From positions 2,046,001-2,110,000 of the forward strand of contig CP018628.1 in the NCBI GenBank assembly GCA_002271215.1: 64,000 nt of DNA, written 5' to 3'. Shown piece by piece: positions 33,295 through 42,928 of the stretch; within the stretch, counting starts at the first letter, position 1, and every line of letters begins with the position of its first letter. A program made the translations under genes and the position numbers. The stretch comes from Lelliottia jeotgali (GTDB lineage Bacteria; Pseudomonadota; Gammaproteobacteria; Enterobacterales; Enterobacteriaceae). Below the pieces are notes generated by a model. It did no database searches. It had not been told where the DNA came from and worked only from the letters and a program-made list of their open reading frames with translations.

Positions 33295-33610
33295 GTGGGT
33301 TCATGCGGCCTGGCTGGCGCTGGCGATTGTGCTGGAGATTGTCGCCAACGTTTTCCTTAAATTTTCGGATGGCTTCCGGCGTAAAATCTACGGCCTGATG
33401 TCTATCGCCGCCGTGTTGGGCGCGTTCAGTGCGCTTTCTCAGGCGGTGAAAGGGATCGATCTTTCCGTAGCCTACGCACTATGGGGCGGTTTTGGTATCG
33501 CGGCGACGCTGGCGGCGGGCTGGATACTGTTCGGTCAACGACTGAATCGCAAAGGCTGGATTGGTTTGGTTCTGCTGCTGGCTGGCATGATCATGATAAA
33601 ACTGGCCTGA
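33281..33610 (+). CDS. mdtI: Spermidine exporter subunit MdtI
   Basis: This 109-residue SMR protein is the partner of MdtJ. It has four hydrophobic helices, the conserved Glu in helix 1 ([19 protein letters not shown]) and the [11 protein letters not shown] motif. It is translationally coupled to mdtJ by overlapping frames, the usual mdtJI arrangement. Confidence 0.95.
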   Translation: MQQFEWVHAAWLALAIVLEIVANVFLKFSDGFRRKIYGLMSIAAVLGAFSALSQAVKGIDLSVAYALWGGFGIAATLAAGWILFGQRLNRKGWIGLVLLLAGMIMIKLA

Positions 33611-33693
33611 TGTGATCGCTGCCTGTATTTACGGGCAGCGAAATTCGCTACCTGTATTACTCTTAGAAAGAAGTGCTTTTAAGAGGGCGGCGA

Positions 33694-35856
33694 ATGTATA
33701 ACCCATTAAGCTGGCGCAATATTCCCACCGCAAAAACCCTGTTCGTCATGATCTTTATGGCCGGGATCGGCCTGATCGTTTCTGTCGTCGCGCTACTTTA
33801 TCTTTCTCTGCACCTGATCAGCAGTAAAACCAACGAAATAGACGAACACCGTTCGGCGCTCTCCGTACAGGGGGCGATCCAGACGTCGGCCAACCGCGTC
33901 TGGTCGCTGGTGATTGATAATGCCGTCTGGGATGACGCCGTTCGCGAAGTTTATCCTCCGGTCTTAAACACCGAATGGCTGTACAACACCTGGGGCGCTG
34001 GCTTTAAAATCAATAACCTGTATGACGGCACTTTCGTGCTGGATGAGCATTTCAACGTCCTGTGGGGCTCGTTTAAAAGCAAATCCTTTCACGAGCAGAA
34101 TCTCGATTTTTTTGGCAATGGCCTGAAGGCGCTCATTCGTAACAATGCCGATTCGCTTCGGTCGGATAAAAATATTTACGCCGGGATCACCCGCACGCGC
34201 CAGGGGGTGGCGTTTGTCGGCATTGGTCTGATTCGCCCGATGATTGGCCGCTTACAGGTGCACAACGACGTGCGCCGCTATCTGGTGATTACCCGCCATC
34301 TCAACCCGCAAATCCTGAGCGATCTCGGAAATACCTTTCAGATTGAAAACCTTAATTTCACACCGGAACATACCAGCGAGGCCAGCGTCCCCCTGAAAAG
34401 CTCAGCGGGAGAACTGTTGGGTTATCTCAACTGGCAGCCGCGCCTGCCGGGTGCGCAGGCGGCGAGTGCTGCCTCGAGTGACATCACCCAAATTGTGATC
34501 CTGGCGGCGGGACTGATCCTGCTGTTTATTCTGTTGAGTAGCGTCGGGTTGTACAAACTGGCGCGCGGTGAAAACCAGGCCCGCCGGGTCGCGCTGACGG
34601 ACTGGCTGAGTCATTTACCCAATCGCCGCGCGCTGATCGAGGCGCTGGAGCAGGTCAGTCTGCGCGGCGATAGCGATGTCAAAAGCGTGGTGTTTATCGA
34701 TCTCGACGGTTTTAAAGATGTGAATGATATTTACGGCCACGATGTGGGCGATGAGCTGATTATTATGATGGCTCGCGCGCTGCGTGAAAGGGTGCCGGAC
34801 GGTGGAATGCTGGCCCGTATGGGAGGCGATGAGTTTGCGATGATGATTGGGGGCGGGTATTCGCAGGCGCGGGCGGCGGCGTTTGCGGGCAATGTGCTGG
34901 ATTTTCTCAGTGCACCGCTGCGCCTGGGCGAGCGCACGATCCACATCAGCGCCAGTATCGGCATTGCCAGCGGCACGTTGATTGAATGCACCAGCTCAGA
35001 GCTGTTCCGCCGGGCGGATATCGCGATGTATCACTCGAAAATCACCGGCAAAGGCCGCGTCACCCAATACGACGCGGCGCTGAACAGCGTGCGCGAGCAG
35101 CAGTTGGCTATCGAAAATGAGATCCGCAGCGGCATGGAACGGGATGAATTTGAGGTCTGGTATCAGCCGATTATCGACGCGCGCAGCCAGAAAATGACCA
35201 GCGTCGAGGCGCTGGTGCGCTGGCCACGGCGTCCGGCGGGCGAATTGGGACCGGACGCTTTTATCAGCATCGCTGAAACCAGCGGTTTAATTTATGCCCT
35301 GGGGCAGTTTGTCCTGCGCCGTGCCTGTCAGGATCTGGAGCCTTTTAGCGATTTAAAGCTGTCGGTGAATATCTCCCCGGCGCAGTTCCGTGACCCTGAA
35401 TTCGAGGAAAAAGTGGCGCGGGTGATTGAAATGACCCGTTTCCCGGCCAATCGTCTGCAGCTGGAAGTGACGGAAACCTACGTGCTGGAAAATCCAGAGC
35501 GCGCCAGGGCCGCCATTTCCAATCTCAAAGCGCTGGGGACTGCGGTGGCGCTGGACGATTTTGGCACCGGCTATTCAAGTATTGGCTACTTGAGACGCTT
35601 TAATTTCGACACCATCAAAATCGACAAATCGCTGGCCGGGCTGGTGGACAATGACGAACAGGCGGCGGCGCTGGTGAGCGGAACGGTAAGAATAGCCAGT
35701 GCGCTGGGCATGGCGGTGGTAGCCGAAGGGGTGGAAAACGAAAAACAGATGAAACTGCTGCGCCTCGCGGGTTGCGACCAGTTGCAAGGATTCTGGTTCA
35801 GCCAGCCGATGCCCATCGAGGCGATTATTGAACTACGTAAAGTTCGATATGTGTAA
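33694..35856 (+). CDS. Membrane c-di-GMP protein: CHASE4-GGDEF-EAL
   Basis: This 720-residue inner-membrane signaling protein has TM1 (~15-38), a periplasmic CHASE4-like sensor (~40-255; WSLVIDNAVWDDAV is typical) and TM2 (~265-290). The GGDEF domain has the catalytic motif RMGGDEF, and the EAL domain has VEALVRW, NISPAQF, LEVTETYVLE and DDFGTGYSS with the expected acidic metal ligands. Both catalytic motifs look intact, so it may make and degrade c-di-GMP. No canonical RxxD inhibitory site at the usual spacing was found. ATG 33694 follows GAGGG; the upstream GTG is less likely. The gene sits between mdtI and ydgD, where K-12 as I recall has none. Confidence 0.92.
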   Translation: MYNPLSWRNIPTAKTLFVMIFMAGIGLIVSVVALLYLSLHLISSKTNEIDEHRSALSVQGAIQTSANRVWSLVIDNAVWDDAVREVYPPVLNTEWLYNTWGAGFKINNLYDGTFVLDEHFNVLWGSFKSKSFHEQNLDFFGNGLKALIRNNADSLRSDKNIYAGITRTRQGVAFVGIGLIRPMIGRLQVHNDVRRYLVITRHLNPQILSDLGNTFQIENLNFTPEHTSEASVPLKSSAGELLGYLNWQPRLPGAQAASAASSDITQIVILAAGLILLFILLSSVGLYKLARGENQARRVALTDWLSHLPNRRALIEALEQVSLRGDSDVKSVVFIDLDGFKDVNDIYGHDVGDELIIMMARALRERVPDGGMLARMGGDEFAMMIGGGYSQARAAAFAGNVLDFLSAPLRLGERTIHISASIGIASGTLIECTSSELFRRADIAMYHSKITGKGRVTQYDAALNSVREQQLAIENEIRSGMERDEFEVWYQPIIDARSQKMTSVEALVRWPRRPAGELGPDAFISIAETSGLIYALGQFVLRRACQDLEPFSDLKLSVNISPAQFRDPEFEEKVARVIEMTRFPANRLQLEVTETYVLENPERARAAISNLKALGTAVALDDFGTGYSSIGYLRRFNFDTIKIDKSLAGLVDNDEQAAALVSGTVRIASALGMAVVAEGVENEKQMKLLRLAGCDQLQGFWFSQPMPIEAIIELRKVRYV

Positions 35857-35857
35857 A

Positions 35858-36679
35858 TTATTCCTGCGCCAGTGCTTCCAGTTTTTCCCGAAAACCGGTC
35901 ACGGATAACGCCCGGTTATCCGCACGCCAGCGGTCTTTGGCCGCAGGTGCCGAGCTTTGTACGCCAATCAGCTGCCAGCCGTTGTCGGTTTTCAGCATCA
36001 GCGGGGAGCCGCTATCGCCCGGCAATGTATCGCACTGGTGGGATAACACACTGTTTTGTGCCCATCCGGTGACGATGCAGTCGGTGTGGGTGTAAAGCGA
36101 ATCCAGATGATCGACCGGATAGCCCGATTGTGTCACTTTACGGTCAGCCGCTTTTAAAGCTGCCGTCAGCGCCGCTTTGTCGCCGTCAAACAGCGGCAGC
36201 GGGGTGATCCCTGATGGCGGATAACGCAGCACAATCAGACCAAAATCCCACTCGGCAGCAGCGGGTGGCACAATCCAGCCATCGCCGTCAGGTTTTAAAC
36301 GTTTACCCAGCGAAGGATCAACGCGACCTTCCACGCCGTGAATTTCATAGCGCCAGACGCCTTTTTTCGAAATAAAGCGCAGGGCAACGGCTTTGTCAGG
36401 TTTGCCTTTCGGCGGGATCAATAAACAGTGCCCGGCGGTGAGTGCCAGGTGAGGGGAAATCAGGGTCGCGGTGCACAAATTACCGCTAGCGGTTTCCAGC
36501 TGCCCGATGGCATCCCAGGGAGCCTGGGTCGGATCGGTGACACGCGTACGGTCGTCATGACCAAAAAACAGCGTTTTGATCTCTTTCGCATCAATGGCGC
36601 TATCATCGCCATCATCCGCATGTGTCAGGCCAGAAAAGAGACAGAACGTTCCCAGTAACAACACAACAGTTTTCCGCAT
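35858..36679 (-). CDS. ydgD: Secreted trypsin-like serine protease YdgD
   Basis: This 273-residue exported protein has a signal peptide (cleavage after THA, ~residue 21) and a chymotrypsin-fold domain. The catalytic triad is visible: His in LTAGHC, Asp in EWDFGLIVL and Ser in GDSGSPL. A Cys pair (NLC...AGHC) and the later DCIVTG...HQCDT suggest disulfides, fitting the periplasm. The function is unknown in E. coli. It is convergent with the GGDEF-EAL gene, with only 1 base between stops. Confidence 0.93.
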   Translation of the reverse strand: MRKTVVLLLGTFCLFSGLTHADDGDDSAIDAKEIKTLFFGHDDRTRVTDPTQAPWDAIGQLETASGNLCTATLISPHLALTAGHCLLIPPKGKPDKAVALRFISKKGVWRYEIHGVEGRVDPSLGKRLKPDGDGWIVPPAAAEWDFGLIVLRYPPSGITPLPLFDGDKAALTAALKAADRKVTQSGYPVDHLDSLYTHTDCIVTGWAQNSVLSHQCDTLPGDSGSPLMLKTDNGWQLIGVQSSAPAAKDRWRADNRALSVTGFREKLEALAQE

Positions 36680-36780
36680 ATCACACTCTGGTGGGGTAAT
36701 TATGATTATTAAAAATGAACCCTGTGAAAATACTATAGACGGGACGGCGTTAAAGTGGGAGTAAAATCAGCGTGCTACAT

Positions 36781-36864
36781 TCAGGAAAGATAAAACATGC
36801 TGGCGATAATCGCGCATAAAATAAGCGTGATAAGAATGAACTCAAACCGATAGCGTCGCAGCAT
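36781..36864 (-). CDS. ydgU: Small membrane protein YdgU (27 aa)
   Basis: This is a 27-codon gene too small for ordinary ORF finding. The start is ATG behind GGAGGG. The product begins MLRRYRFEFI and is otherwise one hydrophobic helix ending FYLS. It resembles E. coli YdgU (MGRYRFEFILIILIL... as I recall) in the RYRFEFI motif, length and ending, and lies downstream of asr on the same strand. It is a probable single-span inner-membrane peptide of unknown role. Confidence 0.85.
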   Translation of the reverse strand: MLRRYRFEFILITLILCAIIASMFYLS

Positions 36865-36877
36865 ACGCCCTCCGGAT

Positions 36878-36912
36878 AAAAAAACGGCGCCGATTATTAT
36901 GGCTCAGCGCCG
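36878..36912 (-). terminator. Terminator between asr and ydgU
   Basis: On the minus strand CGGCGC and GCGCCG pair around a 16-base loop, followed by seven Ts. A second hairpin (CGTGCCC/GGGCACG) lies nearer the asr stop at 36922-36940. Confidence 0.6.
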
Positions 36913-36955
36913 ATTTAGCAACGTGCCCGCGAGGGGCACGGTTTAGCGAGTTGGC

Positions 36956-37354
36956 TTACGCAGCTGGCTGTGCAGCAGGTTTAGCGGCTTCGTGTTTTAC
37001 TGCTTTTTTGTGGTGCTTTTTAGCAGCCTGAGCTTTCTGCTCTACAGCAGGTTTAGCTGCTGCTTTCTTGTGGTGTTTTTTCGCAGCCTGGGCTTTCTGC
37101 TCAGTTGGCGCAGCAGTGGTGGTGGTTGCTGCTGGTTTGGTTGCTGCTTTTTTGTGGTGTTTTTTAGCGGCCTGAGCTTTCTGCTCTACAGCTGCTTTTT
37201 TGTGTTTTTTGTGGTGCACAGTTTTTGCTGGCGCCGCTTTAGTGGTCGCAGCAGCAGCCGGAGCTGGGGTAGCGGAGGTTGCAGCATCAGCAGCAAACGC
37301 AGCAGAAGACAGACCCATAGCAGCGGCAACAACCAGAGCTAATACTTTTTTCAT
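36956..37354 (-). CDS. asr: Acid shock protein Asr
   Basis: This 132-residue periplasmic protein has a signal peptide [21 protein letters not shown] identical to K-12 Asr as recalled. The mature part is a highly basic Ala/Lys/His repeat (units of [13 protein letters not shown], four copies). Asr is strongly induced by acid and protects the periplasm. The start is the second Met, matching the family; a two-codon longer start is possible. Repeat number varies between species and makes this longer than K-12 Asr. An RstA-like site lies upstream. Confidence 0.95.
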   Translation of the reverse strand: MKKVLALVVAAAMGLSSAAFAADAATSATPAPAAAATTKAAPAKTVHHKKHKKAAVEQKAQAAKKHHKKAATKPAATTTTAAPTEQKAQAAKKHHKKAAAKPAVEQKAQAAKKHHKKAVKHEAAKPAAQPAA

Positions 37355-37458
37355 TCTCATACCCTCGAATTTGGTTTCTCATTTAACCCCACTGCGGGGC
37401 CGTTGAAATAACTATATCCTTATGGATTCGAGGCTTCCGTGAGTCATTGGTATCGGCG

Positions 37459-37472
37459 TGTAACCTAATGTA
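37459..37472 (-). promoter_or_regulatory. Putative RstA box upstream of asr
   Basis: On the minus strand this reads TACATTAGGTTACA, one mismatch from the RstA consensus TACATNTNGTTACA described for asr. It lies about 105 bases upstream of the asr start, a plausible activator position. Confidence 0.7.
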
Positions 37473-37599
37473 CAAAGCGCGTGTACATGGTCGATGGATG
37501 AAAGGCATTTCTTGCACCACAGAACCGCGCTGTCCTAATTTTCACTTAATCTTTTTCTCAGATAGTAGATTCTCACATTATTTAAAGGGTTATAAATCT

Positions 37600-37881
37600 A
37601 TGAGAAAGATTCTTCTTATTGCGCTTGCAGGGTCAGGAATGGCCGGTTCGGCCTTTGCACAGAACGTTACCGTGGATGTTCCGAGTGGTTATAAAGTGGT
37701 GATTGTGCCTTCATCCGCTACCGTTCCCCAGGCCGTCGTCGTTACCGCGCTAACGCCTCAGACAGTGTACGTCGCGCCTGCGCCTGTGGCCGCTGCGCCG
37801 GTCTATCATCCTCGCGCACGCCATGTGGCCAGCGTGGCGGAAGGGATGGTGATTGAACATCAATACGATGACCATCATTAA
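37600..37881 (+). CDS. Small secreted protein, 93 aa, unknown function
   Basis: This protein has a classical signal peptide (MRKILLIALAGSGMAGSAFA, cleavage before QNV). The mature 73 residues are Val/Ala/Pro-rich with no cysteines and end in a His/Asp-rich tail (HQYDDHH) that might bind metal. I do not recognise a family. The start at 37600 was chosen because it begins the signal peptide and is preceded by AAAGGG; longer upstream starts add non-coding-looking residues. It is divergent from asr, so the two may share regulation. Confidence 0.8.
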   Translation: MRKILLIALAGSGMAGSAFAQNVTVDVPSGYKVVIVPSSATVPQAVVVTALTPQTVYVAPAPVAAAPVYHPRARHVASVAEGMVIEHQYDDHH

Positions 37882-37934
37882 GCAATAAGAAGGATTTGCC
37901 CCTGAGAGTGTTCAGGGGCAGATAGCGAGAAGGA

Positions 37935-39419
37935 TTACAGGTAGCGGGACGTCAGATGTTCGCGGAAATAGCGGCTATTGAGATCTTCGCCCGTCGCCTG
38001 AGTAATAAGCTGCGAGGTGGTGAAGCGGCTACCGTGCTGCCAGATGTTTTGGTTTAGCCAGTCAAACAGCGCCGAGAAATCGCCGTCCGCAATGGAAGAC
38101 TCCAGACCCGGCAACGCCGTTTTCGCTGCGCTGAACAACTGTGCGGCGTACATCGCGCCCAGGGTATAAGACGGGAAGTAGCCAAAGCCGCCGTCGGTCC
38201 AGTGGATATCCTGCATACAGCCGTTACGGTAGTTATCTTTAGTCGAGAGTCCAAGCCACGCCTGCATTTTCTCGTCCCACAGCGCCGGGATGTCATCCAC
38301 TTCGATTTCGCCGTTAATCAGCGCACGTTCGATTTCATACCGCAGCACCACGTGCGCCGGATAGCTCACTTCGTCCGCATCGACGCGAATATAGCCCGGC
38401 TTCACGCGCTGGTTCCAGGCAATAAAGTTCTCTTCACTGAACGCCGCCTGGCTGCCAAAGCGAGCATGCACCGCCGGAAGCAGATGTTTCAGGAAGGCAT
38501 TGCTGCGACCCAGCTGCATCTCAAAGAACAGGCTTTGCGATTCGTGAATAGCAGTTGAACGCGCCTGCGCGACGGGCTGACCGAGCCAGTTGCGCGGCAG
38601 GTTTTGCTCATATCGCGCATGGCCCGTTTCATGCACCACGCCAAACAGTGCACTCAGCAGTTCGTCTTCGTCGTAACGGGTGGTAATGCGCACATCTTCC
38701 GGCACGCCGCCACAGAACGGATGGGCGCTAACGTCCAGACGCCCGGCGTTGAAATCGAAGCCCAGCATTTTCATCGCTTCCAGCCCCAGATCGCGCTGAA
38801 CGGCGGTCGGGAAGGGACCTTGCGGCGGAACGAACGATTTCTGTGACTGCTTCTCTACGACCTGCGCCAGCAGATCCGGCAGCCAGGATTTCAGATCGCC
38901 AAACAGCACGTCGAGACGGGCGCTGGTCATGTCCGGTTCAAAGATATCAAGCAGGGCGTCGTAAGGCGTGCAGCCTTTGGCTTCGGCGCGCAGACGCGCT
39001 TCTTCGCGGCTGTACTTCACCACTTCTTTCAGGTTAGTCGAAAAGCCCTGCCAGTCATTCGCCGGACGCTGGGTGCGCCACGCGTGTTCACATTTGCTGC
39101 CCGCCAGCGATTTTGCTTCAACCAGTGATTCCGGCAGCAGGGACGCCTGCTGGAAGTGGCGTTTCATCTCCCGCAGGTTCGCCAGTTCGACGTCATTAAG
39201 ATCTTCGCTTTCAGCGCCAGCCAGCCATTCACCCACTTTTTTATCGGTGAGAATTTGATGCTGCAACACGCTCATTTCCGCCAGCGCTTCACCGCGCGCC
39301 TGACTCCCGCCCGGCGGCATCATGGCAAACATATCCCAGCCAGCGATGGCGGAAAGGTGAGAGAAACGGGATAAGCGCAGGAACGTACGGGTGAGTTGTT
39401 GATAGTTGTTGTTATTCAT
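37935..39419 (-). CDS. M32-family metallocarboxypeptidase
   Basis: This 494-residue protein is homologous to carboxypeptidase Taq. The zinc motif HETGH (in GVVHETGHARYEQNLP) and the downstream Glu ligand in ESQSLFFEMQLGRS are present, with family segments such as FPTAVQRDLG and IRVDADEVSYPAHVVLRYEIE. It is a cytoplasmic, largely helical enzyme that releases C-terminal residues from peptides. The start MNNNNYQQL follows AGGACC and gives the family length; the longer upstream frame is not supported. Confidence 0.92.
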   Translation of the reverse strand: MNNNNYQQLTRTFLRLSRFSHLSAIAGWDMFAMMPPGGSQARGEALAEMSVLQHQILTDKKVGEWLAGAESEDLNDVELANLREMKRHFQQASLLPESLVEAKSLAGSKCEHAWRTQRPANDWQGFSTNLKEVVKYSREEARLRAEAKGCTPYDALLDIFEPDMTSARLDVLFGDLKSWLPDLLAQVVEKQSQKSFVPPQGPFPTAVQRDLGLEAMKMLGFDFNAGRLDVSAHPFCGGVPEDVRITTRYDEDELLSALFGVVHETGHARYEQNLPRNWLGQPVAQARSTAIHESQSLFFEMQLGRSNAFLKHLLPAVHARFGSQAAFSEENFIAWNQRVKPGYIRVDADEVSYPAHVVLRYEIERALINGEIEVDDIPALWDEKMQAWLGLSTKDNYRNGCMQDIHWTDGGFGYFPSYTLGAMYAAQLFSAAKTALPGLESSIADGDFSALFDWLNQNIWQHGSRFTTSQLITQATGEDLNSRYFREHLTSRYL

Positions 39420-39692
39420 GAGGTCCTCTTGTCTGGAACGGCTGACGTCAAAAGTAGCATTTGGTGGAAGGAAAAACGAGAGGAGCAGGGGATTTGTTGG
39501 GGCCTGTAATGTGTATGCTGCAAACATTTCAGCTTCAAGCGCACCGGCTATTTTTTTATGTGCTACATTGTTGTATCTGTTACCAAAAGAGTGTTATTCC
39601 AGTGTAGATATTCCGTCTTTTAACAGTGTGTACTTTCCGCATTGCCTGTGGGCTATGTGGGTTTCTGTTATTTGAGATGAGAATTTCTCTGC

Positions 39693-40916
39693 ATGAATAC
39701 GTTACTGCTTGCGCTCATTCGCGCATTGCGTAGTCATAGTTGGCTGCGCTTCATCGGTTGTGCCTATATCCTGTCGTCGCTGGGCAATGGATTGACTCAG
39801 ATTATTGTCTTTGGGCAACTTTTACACTGGCAGGCTTCACCTGCGACTCTGACCTTGGTCTATATGCTATCGATGCTGCCCAGTTTTATAGGGAGTCTCT
39901 GGGGCGAAACGTTGTGTAAGAAAGTTTCACCACTCCGAATTCTTATTTTTACAGAGATACTCGGGCTGCTGGCACTTATTTTTCCATTGTATGGTTTGCT
40001 ACATCATAATATTCCCGCTTTGCTGGCGGTGCAGTGTTGGGAAGCTCTGTTTACTGGCATGAGTTATCCCGCTTTGACACTGCTGTTTAAACGCGGTTTA
40101 CATCATGACGAATTACCTGCAGCAACCGCAATGGAAACAATAATTTTTGCTTCACAGGTTTTACTTGGCACCGGATTGGGCCTTTTACTGTTCGACCAGG
40201 TTTCTCTTCTGAGTCTCCTTGTCATTGATGCGCTGAGCTTCGCTGCTTCTGTGGCTTTGCTTTTGATGTCAGGCTCAGTTTTTAAAGGGATTGCGCCACA
40301 ACCTGAAGAGACTGCGCCTGTTACGCAGAGGCTACTCTGGCGATGTTTATCTCCTTTGCAAAAACGGAGCATTATGCTCTTACCTGCGCTTGCCGCTGTG
40401 GGTTCCCCCGCAATGGCACTTTTGCCTGCTCTGGCACAAGAAATCAGGCCTGAAGACTCAGCCGGATTGGCACTGCCGCTGATTTTTGCGCGAAGTCTTG
40501 GACAGCTCTGTGGGCCGCTCATTCTTAATCCCGATAAATTGCAGCGATATTCCGCCAATAACGGGCTGTTAATGATATGTCTGGGCGGGTTCATCGGAAG
40601 CTATTTTTTATTACCGCTTTCCGCCAGTTTTACCTACGTCGGGCTGGGTATGATCTTTAGCGCGCACATGGCTTCAAACATTGTGTTTGCTTTAGGCACG
40701 TTCGGCGTGCTTAAAAATTTCACAGAAACCCAGGTTGCGAAAGCCAGTGCAATGACCTGGCGTGGGCAGATTCTGACAGCGACTTTCTCTACCGGAATAA
40801 CCAGCGTAATAGCGCAGAACTTTGGTGCTTTTACTGCGCTTTATAGTATTTCAATGTTTAGTCTGGCAGCCGTCGGAGTTTTGCTGTGGATTAATGGACT
40901 GCGCAGAACCCGCTAA
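39693..40916 (+). CDS. MFS transporter, unknown substrate
   Basis: This 407-residue integral membrane protein has about 12 hydrophobic segments and the overall plan of the major facilitator superfamily (macrolide-efflux/MefA-like or DUF-type MFS). The N-terminus (LRFIGCAYILSSLGNGLTQIIVF) is a typical helix 1, and a central cytoplasmic loop lies at ~205-225. The substrate is unknown and no partner gene is present. AT content is somewhat higher than in the neighbouring core genes, and it opens the accessory region. Confidence 0.82.
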   Translation: MNTLLLALIRALRSHSWLRFIGCAYILSSLGNGLTQIIVFGQLLHWQASPATLTLVYMLSMLPSFIGSLWGETLCKKVSPLRILIFTEILGLLALIFPLYGLLHHNIPALLAVQCWEALFTGMSYPALTLLFKRGLHHDELPAATAMETIIFASQVLLGTGLGLLLFDQVSLLSLLVIDALSFAASVALLLMSGSVFKGIAPQPEETAPVTQRLLWRCLSPLQKRSIMLLPALAAVGSPAMALLPALAQEIRPEDSAGLALPLIFARSLGQLCGPLILNPDKLQRYSANNGLLMICLGGFIGSYFLLPLSASFTYVGLGMIFSAHMASNIVFALGTFGVLKNFTETQVAKASAMTWRGQILTATFSTGITSVIAQNFGAFTALYSISMFSLAAVGVLLWINGLRRTR

Positions 40917-40955
40917 AACGGTGAGATGCGTAGCATCAAGTAGGGGAGTTGAACC

Positions 40956-41012
40956 CGTAGGCCGTATAAGCGCCAGCGCTATCACAGAAAGGCCGCGTAA
41001 TGCGGCCTTAAT
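40956..41012. terminator. Degenerate REP plus bidirectional hairpin
   Basis: GTAGGCCGTATAAGCG resembles half a REP palindrome. It is followed by AAGGCCGC-GTAAT-GCGGCCTT (40989-41009), a perfect 8-bp stem between the MFS gene and the convergent small ORF, likely ending both transcripts. Confidence 0.65.
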
Positions 41013-41245
41013 TGTTTATATGCTCAAATTTCTTCTTCTCAACTATCCATTTTAACGAGCCTACTATGCGCAAAATATTCATGCTTTCTTCTTCGCTATC
41101 ACCTTTTGAAAATAATTCATCAGGTGTAAGGGAATGGCAGAATTTAAGCAGCGCCGAAGTTTCTGCTTTTGTTAGCTCAATGTGATACGAAATTAATTCC
41201 TCATGTCTGCTTTGTGCCAGGCGCGACTTGGCTTTTTTTATGCAT
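41008..41245 (-). pseudogene. Small gene with a frameshift at an A7 run
   Basis: On the minus strand an ATG (41245, behind AGG) opens MHKK and then hits a run of seven As (about 41232-41239). Removing one base continues into a 78-residue frame (KAKSRLAQSRHEELISYHIEL...) to a TAA at 41008-41010. The downstream frame is open and protein-like (helical, Leu/Glu/Lys-rich) but lacks a start of its own. I do not recognise the family. The shift may be a real mutation, phase variation or a sequencing error. Confidence 0.5.
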
Positions 41246-41350
41246 CGCCAAACCTAAACGCGTAGTAAGAAATGATTACTATTGACGATAGAGGGCTGCA
41301 TCGTTATTAGTATATTAATATTTTCAGTACGATAAGTTGAGAGGCCCTTT

Positions 41351-41827
41351 GTGATTTCTTTCCGACCAATGACAAAAGATGAGTATCCTGCTTATCTCGA
41401 ATACTTTATTCATGATTATGCGTGTGAAATCGAATCAAACTACAGAGTATCCCTTCGTGATTCTCTTACCAGAGCGAAGCAGGAGATTTCGGAAATGCTT
41501 CCCGAGGGAGTTAACACACTCGGGCAAGTATTAATGTGTATTGTTGCTCACTCGGATAATGCTAACAGCCATGTAGGTTATCTCTGGTACAAGCCAGACT
41601 CGACTAAGCGCACTGTTTTTATCTGCGATTTTCATATTTTCAACTCCAGCCAAGGGTTGGGCCTTGGCAAACAATCTCTAGGTGCTTTTGAAGCGTATCT
41701 GCAGGAAAAGGGTTTTAAAGAGATCAGATTGCGTGTTGCTGGTGATAATGCTCGCGCCCGGCATGTTTATGAAACCAGTGGATTCGGGGTTACGGGTGTG
41801 AATATGAGTAAATCGATTACGGACTAA
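41351..41827 (+). CDS. GNAT-family N-acetyltransferase
   Basis: This 158-residue GNAT protein has central strand CDFHIFNSSQGLGLGKQSLGAFEAYL, carrying the acetyl-CoA pyrophosphate loop (Q/R-x-x-G-x-G/A type: GLGLGK), and the C-terminal motif ARHVYETSGFGVTGVNMSK. The acceptor substrate is unknown. It starts with GTG after GAGAGG. It may be part of an accessory block with a second GNAT gene, which is unrelated in sequence. Confidence 0.85.
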   Translation: MISFRPMTKDEYPAYLEYFIHDYACEIESNYRVSLRDSLTRAKQEISEMLPEGVNTLGQVLMCIVAHSDNANSHVGYLWYKPDSTKRTVFICDFHIFNSSQGLGLGKQSLGAFEAYLQEKGFKEIRLRVAGDNARARHVYETSGFGVTGVNMSKSITD

Positions 41828-41957
41828 GACACTGACACTTGAACAATCCCAGCATTATCATCTAGATCCGACCTGCTTTTCACTCCCAGCGGACTTTCAG
41901 CTCAGTTTGCTTGTCCGCTGAGTGTCGGGAGCGGGCATCGATGAGTATTACCGTGAA

Positions 41958-42398
41958 TTAAATGCCGCGGTATTTCTCTAATCTGATATCCGTGTCATTG
42001 ATATTCGTTTTATTCCCCCAGCCGAGTTGCACATAGAATTGGGCCGCACGACTATTTTTATCCGTTTCAAGCCAGGCGATCTCATGATGTTTGAATAATT
42101 CATGCTCGGCTAGCTGAACAAGGCTACGGCCAATACCTCTGCCTTCGTATTCCGGCAGAACAAACGCCGCAAAAAGACAGCCGTCATCCGGCAAAATCAT
42201 TGAGAAGCCAATGACGTTGTCGTTTACGGTAGCAACCCATGCGCATTGACTCTGCTCAATCATATCGGCAACGACACTTTCGTTAATCCCCATTTGCTGC
42301 ATTTCTTCACGGCTCAGATGATTCTCAACAACCGAGGTTCTGACGTCGAAGATACTATCAATATCAGAAAGTTGAGCTGCCCTTGTAGAGATATTCAT
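41958..42398 (-). CDS. GNAT-family N-acetyltransferase
   Basis: This 146-residue acetyltransferase has the core acetyl-CoA motif VLPEYEGRGIGRSLVQLAEHELF and the C-terminal ETDKNSRAAQFYVQLGWGN typical of GNATs. The start MNISTRAAQLSD fits the family N-terminus, and the 13-codon upstream extension is unlikely. The substrate is unknown. It lies 47 bases downstream of the GFA gene in the same direction, so cotranscription is possible. Confidence 0.87.
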   Translation of the reverse strand: MNISTRAAQLSDIDSIFDVRTSVVENHLSREEMQQMGINESVVADMIEQSQCAWVATVNDNVIGFSMILPDDGCLFAAFVLPEYEGRGIGRSLVQLAEHELFKHHEIAWLETDKNSRAAQFYVQLGWGNKTNINDTDIRLEKYRGI

Positions 42399-42445
42399 AA
42401 GTTTTAATCCATGTATGAAAAAAATAATGCCCGGCACGTCCTTAT

Positions 42446-42835
42446 TTACACCGCGGTATCAGGCATGATTTTTCTCCACCATTCAGGTTTCATATCCTCA
42501 AATGAGTGAGATTGTGGCGAAAACAAGGCGCATTCATTATGGTCGAAAATACCGCTGAGCAAAGCAGTCACCGGAGTGTCATCAATCGCACCGAGTGAAC
42601 TGCCACATCTGGCGCAAAATGCTCTGGATGAAGACGCAGATGAGCGGAAAAGAGAAGGCGTGCCTCCTTCGCCAGTCCATTCAACATCTGCCGAGTGGAA
42701 TTCAAGCCATACTGCGGTCTGGCAACCAGAATGCTTCTGGCATATATCGCAGGAGCAGGAGTGAGATGACGCAGGGTTTATCGCTGTGAATCTGATAAAT
42801 CCACATAAACATCCACCTGACAATTTCTTATCCAT
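42446..42835 (-). CDS. GFA/CENP-V-family zinc protein
   Basis: This 129-residue protein has the GFA zinc-binding cysteines: GGCLCGFIRF, SHSCSCDICQKHSGC and FCARCGSSLG. The family includes glutathione-dependent formaldehyde-activating enzymes and many uncharacterised relatives. No formaldehyde dehydrogenase gene is nearby, so the activity is open. Confidence 0.88.
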   Translation of the reverse strand: MDKKLSGGCLCGFIRFTAINPASSHSCSCDICQKHSGCQTAVWLEFHSADVEWTGEGGTPSLFRSSASSSRAFCARCGSSLGAIDDTPVTALLSGIFDHNECALFSPQSHSFEDMKPEWWRKIMPDTAV

Positions 42836-42928
42836 ATCAGTCGATACCTTATCAATGCTCAGAGAGTGACAAAGATAGCATCGTCCGCTCCTCGCTGCTC
42901 ACACCAGACCTGACATTAGCCACATTCC

